Positions 48,690 to 60,692 of a DNA stretch of 64,000 nt are shown here, one piece after another (position 1 is the stretch's first letter; each line of letters begins with the position of its first letter). The stretch is taken from positions 706,860 to 770,859 of the forward strand of contig NW_002060944.1 of assembly GCF_000150275.1 (NCBI RefSeq), in the 5' to 3' direction. A program made the position numbers and the translations under genes. The notes beneath the pieces are model-generated. The model had not been told where the DNA came from, did not search any database, and saw only the letters and a list, made by a program, of their open reading frames with translations. Source of the stretch: Trichoplax adhaerens (taxonomy: Eukaryota; Placozoa; Uniplacotomia; Trichoplacea; Trichoplacidae).

Positions 48690-48878
48690 TTGCATGCTTT
48701 TATACTTTCCGTAGCATTCGCAGCTACAATCCGCATGGCAACCTTTTACCTTATTTTACACATAGTTAAATTATTCTTAGTAAGACTATTCTACTGCGGA
48801 CCATTATTAATCCAATATGGATACGACTACAGTACTTACGTAGACATTATTCACACCAGCCAAAGTACAATGAATTAA
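48690..48878 (+). CDS. Small secreted/membrane ORF, copy 1 (start codon lost or non-ATG)
   Basis: A 62-codon frame is homologous to 58047-58238. It reads HAFILSVAFAATIRMATFY (signal-like) and later LLIQYGYDYSTYVDII and SQSTMN-stop. The position of the ATG in copy 2 is TTG here. About 60 percent of residues match copy 2 without frameshifts over the whole length, which hints at coding constraint. It could also be an exon of a larger gene. Function unknown. Confidence 0.35.
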   Translation: MHAFILSVAFAATIRMATFYLILHIVKLFLVRLFYCGPLLIQYGYDYSTYVDIIHTSQSTMN

Positions 48879-51800
48879 CCATATCCTAATATATGATTTA
48901 CACTTCTATTTTTACCTATAGCCTTATCAGTAACTCAACAGCTTACTGTATATAGTCATCTGTACTCTAGCATAGAGTCTCTACCACTACAGTCTATAGT
49001 TATAGCTACCAAATATCTCTTAGGATAAATATCTACCGTACATTATACTACACATGGCTAACAGTCTACAATCACAATACTAAGTAACACAACGATAACG
49101 TGAAGCAAATTTCTAAATCTCTAAATTGCTAAAGTCTCTGGGATTCAGTATCCCTAACTATCTCAAAAGTATTTAGATGCCTTTGGTAATACATTAAATG
49201 ACTATAAAATTCCGATTTTATTCAGCTATCTACCCAGCTTGAATACTCTTCGGCAGCGACTAGTAGGAGTGAGTCATCGTAAGGTTGTGAAAGTTAATTC
49301 CTACCGGATGGCTAAATTAATACTAAGATATTTATAACCTTAGACATGTATCGAATGATTCTAGATAACTAGACTACAGTATGTCCATGCACAGAATTAT
49401 TTATGGTATCACCTATAATTCAGGATATTTATTAATCGCATGCGTTACAAGACATAGCACTATAATCAATTAACATCAGTTACCCTATAAGAACTCTTGC
49501 TGCAGTGCAGCTTAATTTATTGTAACAAATAATAACTACAGTGATTCTTACTGTAAGCCATTAATAGCTATCAACTACTGTAAGTAAACGTTTAGTTGCC
49601 TAAATTTAGTCAGCTATTTATTTACGGTAGTTGGTACCGTGAAGCGATTCTTGGTCTAATTGTATCTTATTTCGTCTTCGCGTTAACTTGGTATATGTCA
49701 TAAATTATCAATTGAAAAAGGATTTAATAAGTTAAGTAACAATAATATTAATAATCCATAAATATGAAGATTCATTAATTAAACGATTAAAATTAGCTAG
49801 ATACCCACTATCATCTAATTCCAAATAGGTATCAAAAAGTTCTATCTTCATTTATCATCTTATTCAATATTAGAAATACGAGTTACTTACTTGCTATCAT
49901 GAAAAGCACAATAATGGAACTATTGAACAATTGCAGCCGTTACAATTACTACACACTATAGCCGCCTGAAATATTTTAATTGTATGATATCGTTCAACTA
50001 ATATTTCAACTGAAAGGTTGGGAACAAAAATTTTGCAAATACTTATTGGTTATATTCGTCTGTTCATACCACCCCCTAAGCATTAAATTTTCTTATATAG
50101 TGTAATAATAGTAACCCATCCCACATTATAAAATACCGAAATGAGAAAAATTCAAGTTAAAATCTATTAATAACCAACGTGCTTGGCAAACAATAACTAT
50201 CATCAATCATAATCATCGTTGTACAAAAAATAGAAGAAAAAAATAATTGCTAGATTCATGGTCATCGCCTTACTGACAATCTTTTATATTGCAAGTATTA
50301 GGCAATATCTATAGGAATAATGCTTTATACGAACGCTTTTAGTCTCGAATATTTGCTTATTTCTTATGGGCAATGAGCCTGATTGTATAAATTACCTTAT
50401 TATAATCACTATTTCTTTAAGTTTGAAAAAGGACATCCTAGCGTAATAATGACTCTAGTTACTTTATCTTAACTTAGCGTTAAAGAACTAACCTGTGATG
50501 AAAAAAGTCGGCGAACCATACCAAAAATTATAGCTTGTATTTTTTTTTCTTGGCGATGCCCGAATGTTAATAGAGACCTCTTATTCTGTTCAAGAGAAAT
50601 AAATCAATGAAAGATTGAGATAATACAGAAGTAGCTATGCGTATAATGCTTTAGCTTATACTTTTTTCCGAGTTATCTTTGTATCCAAGGTAAATGAACT
50701 TGACGAATCAATTTCAAGGACTACAATACATAATTTATTAGTATGAGATGAGTTTATTCATGGAAATTAATGAAAGTAATTTGTATCATGACTCAGAGTG
50801 AAAAAATAACCGATCTTATTATCGCAAAGCATGAGGTAGTATCCGACATCTTTCAAATTTACAACTTACTTGTCCAATTGGGTAGAATTGATAATTCAAG
50901 AAATGAGCTTTAGTAACAGTTGAGTCGGTTTCTGTGACGGTTTTTTAGATCTGGAGGTTGTTCATGATATTACTGCTTTAATAGCTTTTTCCATGAATGA
51001 GATCAGTATGAAGGACAAATAATAATATATAGATTCTTATAAATGACCCATAATTCCTTATTCTATCCAGTGAACAATAGTTTTTATAGTCGTAGCTAAC
51101 TACAGTGGATAGCCAGGTATACTGTATTCTTCAACGACATAATTTGAAATCATAACCGCATGTCTGTTAGGTAGCTTATTTTACATCTTAATTTAGTTAT
51201 AGAATAGCGATGGAGCTTTGGGAGGGGTTTCTCATAGAATAATCATTTAACTATATACTACAATTATTGTTCTTGATCATGATCTCCAACTGGTAAAATA
51301 GAGAGAATTCCTTCGAAAAATAATTTGTAAATTGGAATTCATTTCGAAAAATCAGCTGAAACCAACGCAATATTAAATATGGCACGATGTATTATAAATG
51401 GAATAACTGAGAATATTATTTACTAATTAGGGATTGCAATTTAGAGATGGATATAATAGATAATAATGGTAAATTGAAATAGAATTTCAAGCACAGTGAA
51501 TAACTGTTTCTAATATGGGAAATTCAATTCCATTCAAAATGATCACTAAAAATAGTAATATCCAATAAGAAAGAATTTCAATTTTACGCATACTGCATTA
51601 ATATAGAAGGATTGAAAACACAGTTAGTTGATAATTGTATAAAGATAAAATTCACCATAGTAAGTTGATATTTTTTTCTATATTAAACACATAATTATTA
51701 AAGGAGACTGATAGAATAAAAAAAAATTAGTATAGCACTTAATTGCTGTTAAATTTATTACGATCTAGAAATGATGCGAAAATCATTTCTATTTCATACC

Positions 51801-52429
51801 AGTACAGGAATCAATCGATAGAGTTGATTCGAATAAGTAGTTGGCATGAAGATTGTAATGGACAATGAACGATCAATGATAACGATAGGAAGAAGATGAA
51901 TCTTTCTGCCTAAGATATGATGGCCTAACGTGTAGGATTAATACATGGCATCGAATTGTCATTAGTTTATATCTAGCTCAAATGAGAGATAAATTAAGCT
52001 GGTTATGACTGTAATGATTGAGTGATTGGTAAGGAAGAGCTAATACACTACTATAAAATTAGTGGATTGTACTGAAATTAGTGACGGACGATCGATAAAT
52101 TGAACTCGTCATGATTGCAAGATAGGAGTAGCTTAACTATAAGAGAAAAAGCACTTCATGTACTTGATAAATTAATTTTTTACCCTGAACTGCGTAATGA
52201 AAGGATGGACGAAATTAAATTGGCCGTAGATATGATGATGGTAGTTTTTACGGGACGAATGATATTAGCTATTATAGCATGAAAGTATTTATTGAGCTGT
52301 TTAGCCTTAACAATAGATGAATTAAACTATCCATGATTATATTGATAGCGTTAGTTTATAGACAAGAAATAATACAGACAGTCATGAAATTAAAGTATTG
52401 CTTTAAGCTGTTTCGCGAAACGAAGGGTA
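48879..52429. other. Gene-free region inside the duplicated zone
   Basis: About 3.5 kb of AT-rich sequence. Up to about 49080 it is still homologous to 58240-58440. I see no supported exon. Confidence 0.45.
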
Positions 52430-53850
52430 TTTAAACTAAGACTTAAAGATAGAGTAATTGATAGTAAGAGGAGATCAAGACTTTTTAATGTATAAAAACC
52501 TGTTTATTTGCCAGAGCAATTTAACGGTAAGGTTTATTTGATGGAGAAGACGAAATAAAGACATTTGGATGCATAAAATTCACTTCATTCACTTAAGCAA
52601 TTTAATGATAGAATAATCTGATAGAGAAAACGAATTCGAAATAGTTTAGAACACAATAATCAGTTCATGTACCGTAGCAATTTAATGATACTGTTATGTT
52701 ATGGAGAAGACAAATTAGAGATGCCTGGACGCATAAAATTCAGTTCATGCGCCGTAGCAATTTAACAACAGAGTCATTTTATAAAGATGACGAAATACAG
52801 ACATCTGGAGGCATAAAATTTAATTCATTACTCAAGCGATTGAACGATAGAGTAATTTAATGGAGGAAATGAAATAGGGACATCTGGAGAGACAAGATTC
52901 GGTTCACTTACCCAAGATATTTAACGATAGAGTAATTTTATAGAGAAATAAAATAGAGGCATCTGGATACATTAAATTCAGTGCATCTACTTAAGCAATA
53001 TAACGAAAGAGTAATTTTATACAGAAGACAAAATAGAGATATTTTGAGGCATAAAAAATTCAGTTCAACTACCCCGGCAGTTTAATACTGAAACTGTAAT
53101 GTTATAGAGAGGACGATATCGATTTTTGGATTTAAACTTCCGTTTAATTTACTCAAGCAATTTAAGAATAAAATAATTTAATGGGGAAAACGAAATAGAG
53201 ACATCTGGAGACATAAAATTTAGTTTATTTATCTAAGCAATTTCTCGAAAGAGTAATCTTGTAGGGAAGATAAAATGAGATGTTTGCAGCATAAATTTAG
53301 TTCACCTAACCTAGCAATTTAGCGATAGAGTAATTTGATGGGGAAGACAAAATAGAGGCGGTTTGGTACATGATTATCGGTTCATGTACAGTATCATAAC
53401 AATTTAACAATAGAGTAATTTTATAGAGAAGAGGAAGTAGAGACTGTTAGTTACTTAAAAATCAGTTCACTTACCGTAACAATTTAACGATAGAGTAATA
53501 TTACGGAGAAGAATAAGAGATAGCTAGATGCATACAAATTGGTTTATTTTTCAAGCAATTTTATAGAAATGAGGAAACAAAGATATCTGGGTACATAAAA
53601 ATCGGTTTGTGCATCAAACCAATTTAACGACCGAGCGGTTTTATAGAGTAGAGGAAACAGTGACAGCTCGGTGCTTAAATATCAGCTCATTTACGAAAGC
53701 AATTTTACATAGAAGAGAAAATAGAGACAGCTATGCGCATATAACTAAATTCATTTACTTAAGTAGTTTAACGATAGAGTAGTTTTATAAAGAGGAGGAA
53801 ATATGGACAGTTGAGCGCATCAACTCAGTCTGTTTTTCATCGCAATTTAG
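52430..53850. repeat. Degenerate ~80-bp minisatellite, about 17 units
   Basis: The phrase CAATTTAACGATAGAGTAAT recurs at about 80-bp steps (for example near 52598, 52678, 52758, 52837, 52917, 52996, 53157, 53237, 53313, 53399, 53483). GAGACATCTGGA and CATAAAATTCAGTTCA are interleaved. Units differ by 20-30 percent by eye, indicating age. Confidence 0.85.
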
Positions 53851-54132
53851 TTATCCTCGCTATCTCGAGGAAATAATAATTATAATTTGTCCAAAAAGGG
53901 TAATGCAGATCGTTATAGAATTAAAACATTTTGCATCGAGTTCTAAAATGAAACGGTAAACGAATTAGACTGCTAGGGTGATAGATTGTTGGAAAAGAGA
54001 TGCTGTTGATTAGTAAAGTGATGCAATCCATCGAATTGTTGAGGAAACATGGTAGATAGATTATAATTATAAATTTTGATGACTAAAACGTTGCAGCGAG
54101 TTGTAGAAAAGAAGTGATGCTGCAAGTTTTAT

Positions 54133-54250
54133 AGTAACTAGTGCAAACTCCCGTCGCTTTGCTGACGGTTTACGATAATGTGCTCATTTAACAGATAGTA
54201 TCACCATTTGTCGTAGACCTGTCAGAGGTTCAGTAACTTTATACCGTGTA
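54133..54250. repeat. Dispersed conserved ~117-bp element, copy B
   Basis: Near-identical to 42751-42866, although the sequence on both sides is unrelated. See copy A. Confidence 0.9.
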
Positions 54251-54698
54251 CTAAAGTCAGACTATAAACAAAAATAAGCTAACTCACTATTATGGGGATC
54301 ACAATTCTCAACTTTACAAAACTAAAATATTATTTCTATCTTCTACTTCTTTCTTACTTCTTTATTGTCATAGATCTGGTACGGTCTGCAAAATAGTGTA
54401 TTTTATACTGGACGTACCGTACTTTCCATAACTATGAAAATACCATTTTATAGACCGGATCAGGCATATTAATTAAATTCAAATGCTTTATTAGTACATA
54501 CTTTCACTTTCACGGCACTTTTGGAATATCTGGCATCTAATGATAGAATTATTTAGTAAAATTAGAACTCTGCATGTGAATGCGCCTAAAAAATGCATTT
54601 AAAATTCACTGATGATGGCTTATCTAAAAATAAATAATGTTGTGCGATTTCTCCTAATGTTCCAACTAATTACTGACTACCGCAACATTGTGCATAGA

Positions 54699-54704
54699 TA
54701 TAAA
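54699..54704 (+). promoter_or_regulatory. Candidate TATA box of GPCR copy 1
   Basis: TATAAA in a GATATAAAGCTGTGTG context is retained at the matching place in copy 2 (60122-60127), although the flanks have diverged. A later TTTCTAG|ACAAGAAGTT, also kept in both copies, suggests a 5' UTR intron before the ATG. Confidence 0.45.
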
Positions 54705-55053
54705 GCTGTGTGTCTTCATAGCTTAAGCTTTCAGGACCAATGAGAATAGTGAACAGTGGTAGCCATAACATTTAAACAAACTTCTTTCAATTGTTCAAAT
54801 ATCCGCATTCAAGAATGAAAACCAATTCGTTTCTTATGTCATGACTGACCTAATCAACCCAATTTTAAATTGTATTGGTTAGTTATTAGGCAAAAGAGAA
54901 TCGACTTGTTTAATTAATAGCCAGTTGAAGAGTTGGATATTAAAGATTTGGTATTATTCAATTTGACATCATTAATTCAATTTCATTTCTAGACAAGAAG
55001 TTACCATAGCTCATTGATTAACTACTGTAGTCTACCTAAAAATTGAATTCATC

Positions 55054-55994
55054 ATGTTTAATATAACCCATCAAACTTCTAACAGCAATAACTACCGACT
55101 AATTAGAGCTCAATCTATTGTCGTTTATAGCGTTATTTCAGGACTAACTATCTTGACTAACGTTTCTATGTTGGTATTAATTATATCTGAGCGTAAACTT
55201 CACACTATGTCAAACTGGATCATGGCTAGTATGTTCTTTACTGGAATTATCTTTGGCCTATTTTATTTATTACCTCGATGGGCACTCCACAATCTGTGGG
55301 TTTATAAAGATCCAATCGCATGTACCGTTCTACCCCAAACAGGCTTGGCATTAATTCTTAACTTTAATTTACATTTAACATTAGTCAGTCTAGATCGATA
55401 CTTGTGTGTTATGTTCCCTATTAAATATAAAATAAGGAAAACTTATTTAACTGCCACGTTATCAGTAGTTACCATCTGGTTATTGAGTATTTTAAGTGCT
55501 TACTTACCCCTTATTACAATACTAATCCCTACAACTAATCGTTGTCGTACGCTTACAGTAACAAACCCTCTCCATCAACCTTACTTAATCAGTATTTTCA
55601 GCGTTTTGTTTTTCTTTCCATTGCTTGTCTTACTTGTAACTTATACACAAATCTTATTCGTTGTTAACAATCATCAACGTAACAAGATTACGTCTCGACG
55701 TATTGATATACGAAACTCAGCTATTAAGCGCAATATTCGAGCAATCAAATGTATGGCAATTATGATCGGTGTCTTTATCGTATTTTGGATGCCCTATATC
55801 GTTATCATTCTAACGTTTTCTTCCTCCTTACATATTTCATATTTAAGAGTAGAATTACTACGCCCCTCGCAGTATTAGCTTTTTCCTATCCAGCCATAAA
55901 TCCTCTCCTATACGCCTATGTTACAGCCAGTTTACGCCGCGAAATTTGGAAAAGACTTCGTGCTACAAGGTTTAGCAGTATTACATTTGGTTGA
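55054..55994 (+). pseudogene. Rhodopsin-class GPCR copy 1, frameshifted before TM7
   Basis: The frame from ATG 55054 runs 274 codons and ends at TAG 55876-55878. At that point copy 2 has TATTTAGC and this copy has TATTAGC, a one-base loss. The missing TM7 and tail (AFSYPAINPLLYAY to the end) remain readable in another frame to 55994. TM1-TM6, DRY and FWMP are intact. Compared with copy 2, differences sit mostly in the N-terminus (NITHQTSNSNNYRL) and the third extracellular loop (TFSSSLHISYL). A six-TM product is unlikely to signal, so this is a very young pseudogene or an assembly/sequencing error. Confidence 0.8.
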
Positions 55995-57663
55995 CTGCCT
56001 AGTAATAATCGCGATAATACTATACATTACATACTGTAACTATCTACTGTTAACAGTTTTACTACACAAGTCTAAAAGTAAAAATTATTAGCTTATAATA
56101 TTAGGGTACTGCTTTCAGTGTCGAACAAGCAAACTGCGTGATTAAATGACTGATAATGTTAAAGTTTAAACGTTACGTTTAGTCATTAAAATATGTCTAT
56201 CGATATATTTATCATGTCTGCTATAATCCAATGACACTAATTGCTTCTTAATACTATTTGTTGTAATAATTTTAATAATTTATCTTATTTCTTTCTATTC
56301 TCCTACTATTTAGTGTGCCATCTTATTTTATTCTATTCTTTCTAGTGTATCGTTACGCTGTAGTTAACGTAAGATCTATGGAACTCTATTATCCAATGTT
56401 AGTTTAATATTGAAAGCAAAGATTAAATTTTTCATCGCCTGCAATATGTGATAGGAAAATATATCTTTGGAAGTTATCGTATAACAGTTACATCCTCATC
56501 TCAACATAGTTGATGATAACAGTTAGCCATAAGCTAATATAAACCAGCCACTTTCAAATTCTTTTCACTAAATTGAATGATTATGATATTATCGAATCTA
56601 CGATATATGGATAGAATCTGATCTTATTCGAATTGATAATAACTTAAGCCTGTTATCTTACTCTATACTTCAACGCAACTTAGCAGACTCGTGTAATACG
56701 AATTCAGAGATAGTCTTAGTAATTTATATAATTATCGAACATTGCTCGAGCTCGATTGTATTTCTGTTGATCAGGATAAATTCTCTGGTATAGTATTGTA
56801 TGACGAATCAACGTCAAGATGGTATTTATGATGTATCTACTTTCGAATTTTAAGTGATTCTGAAGCATGCAAAGAGCTTAATCTTATTAATTTTGATTCT
56901 AGTAGATGCTTCCCAGATTTTGTGTGTGTGTGAGTTAGAAACGTTGAAGCTATTATTGCTAGTAGCCATTTAGCAAATTTTAAGTGCTTTCGGGCAGACT
57001 AAGCGAGCTAGACTTTATTTCTCTTGAATTCTATGAATAACTCTAATGATAGTTAAAATCCAGCCAACATAAATGTAATAAAAGTATCTCACAAATAACT
57101 ATCTTAGTCAAATGGTATTTTCTAAAAGGTTTTCATTACAAGGTTTTAAGAACAGTAAAGCAATAGTTAGTTACCACAAGAATCTAGTCTAAAATCTAAA
57201 TATATTACGAGCTCAAAGTGAAGTAAGGTCTTTAGTGTGAGCTCATGGATGCAGTTCTTAAATACATTTCGTTAAATCCATTCATGACAACATAACTGAC
57301 TATAATCAAATTTAAGTCATCAAACTGAATACTTTTCCTAAAATAGAACATCATTATCTTTTACATTCCGAATCATTCTATTTAAGACGTCACTACTGTT
57401 CTATTAATGTCTAGCACCTTTCAGAGTCGGGCATCTTCTGAATTACAATGTTTTTAGTCACATAAATCTAATGCCATAAATAGTCAACTGGCTAATAATG
57501 GTCATCAACAATTTCTAATATAGTAGTTAGCCATCATCTAATATTAGCGTCACGATAATATCTATTCTAAGGAACCTAAATATATCGAATATAGTTATCA
57601 ATATAATCAGATATGGGTTATATCACTAAAAAAGGTATCAAGATCTTCAAATACTTTAAAATC

Positions 57664-57720
57664 TACTAGTGCAAACTCCCGTCGCTTTACTGACGGTTTA
57701 CGATAATGTGCTCATTTAAC
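57664..57720. repeat. Dispersed conserved element, copy C (5' half only)
   Basis: ACTAGTGCAAACTCCCGTCG through GTGCTCATTTAAC matches copies A and B with one change (GCTTTACTGACGG), then breaks off into unrelated T-rich sequence. Confidence 0.85.
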
Positions 57721-58046
57721 ATTTTTTACGATTATGATGTGATCAACTGATATCAGGATGATTTTCATCAAATGAATTCAAGTACTTAATTGCACCTAAG
57801 GTGTTGCTGGCACCAATCAGAATAGCTTTTAATTATTATTGTACCATAACTGTCCATAAGCATATTTTAAATATATTATTTTCTACACAATATGTAATTA
57901 CTTGTGATAAAATCCGATCACGAATATTCCAAGTTGTAGAAAATTAGAACTTTATTAGGTCTAATACAAAGACTAGCTACACACAGCTCTACTCTAGCCA
58001 AATACAACGACTGAAAGACTTTTAGAAAGAACAATCATATAATTTA

Positions 58047-58238
58047 ATGTCTCTTGCTTTTATACTCTCCGTAGCCTTGGCAGCTACAATCAGCATAGCA
58101 GCATTCTACCATAATTTACACGTTGTCAAACTATTATTAGCAACAAAATTTTGCAGCTGGTCATCATTAATCCAATATGGAAACAACTACAGTATTTCCG
58201 TAGATACTATTCTTAGAAGTCAAAGTATGGTAAACTAA
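58047..58238 (+). CDS. Small secreted/membrane protein ORF, copy 2
   Basis: A 63-codon frame with ATG. It reads MSLAFILSVALAATISIAAF, a signal-peptide or membrane segment, then HNLHVVKLLLATKFCSW, LIQYGNNYSISVD and SQSMVN-stop. One Cys in the mature part. Homologous, without frameshift, to 48690-48878. It lies 2.4 kb upstream of the intact GPCR on the same strand. The family is not recognised; a short secreted peptide precursor or a leader exon is possible. Confidence 0.42.
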   Translation: MSLAFILSVALAATISIAAFYHNLHVVKLLLATKFCSWSSLIQYGNNYSISVDTILRSQSMVN

Positions 58239-58452
58239 GCATATGCTAATATATGAATTACAGTTCTACTTTTCCTCTAGTCTTAATTGTAACTCAACAC
58301 CTTACTATATATAGTCATCTGTACTGTAGCATAAAATCTACCATTCCAGTCTATCGTAGCGAGCTATCAAATACGTCTTAAGAAAAATATAGAAAGTTGC
58401 GCTTCCGTACATCTTACTGAACATAGCTAAAAGTCTACAATCACAAAACTAA

Positions 58453-58809
58453 GTTTCGTTACATTACTACACTGTTTTTGTTTTAATTCTCGGTCCAGTC
58501 AATCTTATTTTCACGGCTCACTTTCAAACTGTATTTGTATTCGAGGGTAAACCACTCAGAATCTTATATTTCATTGATATTCTTTTACTCCTTGTAAAGC
58601 GAGATGTAACTAATTATTCTACAAGCCTATTTTACACATTATCTAGGAACAAGCTTGTAATGATTCACGCTAATTACAATAGTTATGTATTAGGAGAATA
58701 CAGTGATAGTACAGCATGTATTAAGAATCCATATAATACAAAGTCCAATTCGACTCATTATTCAATTGCATCCTATTTCATCAATAATGGTACTCAAGCG
58801 TGTAAGTAA
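58453..58809 (+). CDS. 118-codon open frame without ATG, possible terminal exon
   Basis: Open from just after a TAA at 58450-58452 to TAA at 58807-58809. It is hydrophobic at first (VFVLILGPVNLIFTAHF, LYFIDILLLLVKRDV) and then polar: YVLGEYSDSTACIKNP and SIASYFINNGTQACK-stop, with two Cys. The only internal ATG is late. It could be the last exon of a gene starting at 58047, since a hydrophobic leader exon lies upstream, but no splice pair was proven. A related frame at 63023-63259 keeps the C-terminal part. Confidence 0.35.
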   Translation, partial: VSLHYYTVFVLILGPVNLIFTAHFQTVFVFEGKPLRILYFIDILLLLVKRDVTNYSTSLFYTLSRNKLVMIHANYNSYVLGEYSDSTACIKNPYNTKSNSTHYSIASYFINNGTQACK

Positions 58810-59654
58810 TTAGTTGATTAAAACATTTAAATTAAAATTAGATAAAAGAGAGTCCTTCACTTGAAGATGGTTTACTTTCTATAGCGGTGTAGTCTCTAAT
58901 TGCTGTTGTAGTATAGTCCCTAATTTGTACTTATAGATCAGTTAAAGTAATTTTCCGAAGAAGCATAGCATCTTACTTATTAATTGCCAGCTAATTTCGA
59001 GAAAAAACCGACTAGTTAACTTAAAATCTAAAATTGGCAACAATATAATTAATTAAACGGAAAAGAAACTGCAAGATACGCGAAAGTCATTCCGTTCGCT
59101 TATCCATAATTTACTTTTTCTTATGTTTCAAAGATGATGCATAATGATCCTAGTGTCGCCAAACTGTATATTTATTAGATGGAATTAGCGTTTTAGCTTT
59201 ACTTAGACACTTCAAAATTTCTAAGCTTCTATTTTTTCGAATGATAAGAACTCAATGTTCATTTAAATTAGTAACATTCCTGTCTTACTTCTTCGTTGTT
59301 ATAGTGCTACAGTATTTAGGATGTGCTATTATCGAAAGAACCCTTTAAAACTGTCTTGTTAAGGTGGCCTAACATCAGAGATTATACGAGTAATGTGATA
59401 CTAGATTAATGACAATTTATAGATCTAAATATAGTTAAATCACAATGTATGCAAGCAGAAAATTTCTTCTCCTAGAGTCAGTTAGTTTTATTCTTGGTTG
59501 GAGAAGCAGTTTACGTAATAAAGTAAACTTTATAAGCTTTCAAATTTTGATTATTACAGATTTTGAGACACATTATCACATCATATTGTAACAATCCTAA
59601 ATATAAACTTGTTTAGAATTTTAAATGGCAAATATTAAGTTCTACTACAGTACC

Positions 59655-59725
59655 GGTGTAACAGTCCAGACTATACCCCTTCCAAACTATACCCTAGACT
59701 GGGGTATAGTCTTGACTGTTACACC
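59655..59725. repeat. 71-nt near-perfect hairpin
   Basis: Arms 59655-59679 and 59701-59725 are 25 nt each and pair at 24 of 25 positions (one C/A opposition), around a 21-nt loop. It starts GGTGTAACAGTC and ends GACTGTTACACC. It could be a small foldback transposon or a hairpin RNA source. Confidence 0.85.
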
Positions 59726-60121
59726 ATTATTAGAAAGAGTATTAACACTCCAAGATGATCATAGGCTGTTGCAATAGAGTATGCTTAATTTAACTACTTT
59801 TAGATCAAATTTACTACGTTGAAATCTCACAGAAAGTCTATTAAGGTTGCTATAGAATCTATCTTCACGTTCTCTATGGGAGTATTGTAATTTATAAGAC
59901 TAGACTGGATTTCTAACAAGAGATCTTGAATGGAACATCTGGCATCCAATTACTCGTATACAAACATTTCACATTTTATCTTGTACACAAATATTCTATT
60001 AATAATTTATAATTCATTTAAATCGGTGTATCATAAAATAAATTAAAATAAATTAGATATTGTGATTTCTTATAATCTTTTCTTTTAGTTACCGACTAGT
60101 GCCCTACACATTGTACATAGG

Positions 60122-60127
60122 TATAAA
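60122..60127 (+). promoter_or_regulatory. Candidate TATA box of GPCR copy 2
   Basis: TATAAA in GGTATAAATCTGCGTGG, at the position equivalent to 54699-54704 in copy 1. Confidence 0.45.
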
Positions 60128-60692
60128 TCTGCGTGGTTTCATATCTTACGTTATAGCGCCAGATAACTAAGACTCACGAATAGTAACAACCACAACATTT
60201 AAACAAACTTGTTTAATTGTTAAAATATCCGAATATGTGAATCCAAAAGGTAGGATAGCGCTAATAAAGTAAGTACGACTCAAGACCTGATTCTTTTTCT
60301 GCATATATTATACGTACGCAATTTATCTTACTCGTATATTATAGTCTTATTTTTTTCCTACGTATCTCACCCATTTTATTTTTTTATCTCTTGAACTGAT
60401 ATTTGATCTTATTCTTTGCTACGCTTATTAATCATCTCATTCATTGCGGCCATTTTTTATAACCCTACATATTGTAACCTTTATCTCATGCTATAATCTT
60501 GACCCTACTTTGAATTTTTCCTTAGTTATTAGGTAAAAGAGAATCGACTTGTATTAATAGCCAATTGAAGAGATGGATATTGGAGACTTAATATTATTCA
60601 TATTGGTATCATAAATCTAATTTCATATTAGACAAGAAGTTGCCATATCTCATTGATTAACTACTGTAGTCTACCTAAAAATTGAATTCACC

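Larger units (their letters stand above)
54660..57060. repeat. Segmental duplication, copy 1 (GPCR pseudogene block)
   Basis: Homologous to 60095-62640. The promoter-side flank (54660-55050) is clearly diverged and lacks a ~250-bp insertion present in copy 2 (about 60240-60520). From about 55111 to 56907 the copies are nearly identical. After 56907, copy 1 has an extra ~60 bp with a (TG)n run before homology resumes. Confidence 0.9.
57840..59345. repeat. Segmental duplication unit upstream of GPCR copy 2
   Basis: The first part (57900-58440) is homologous to 48540-49080. The part from 58465 on is homologous to 62905-63735. Block 3 joins sequence matching 57900 directly to sequence matching 58465, so it lacks the small ORF at 58047. 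Confidence 0.8.
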
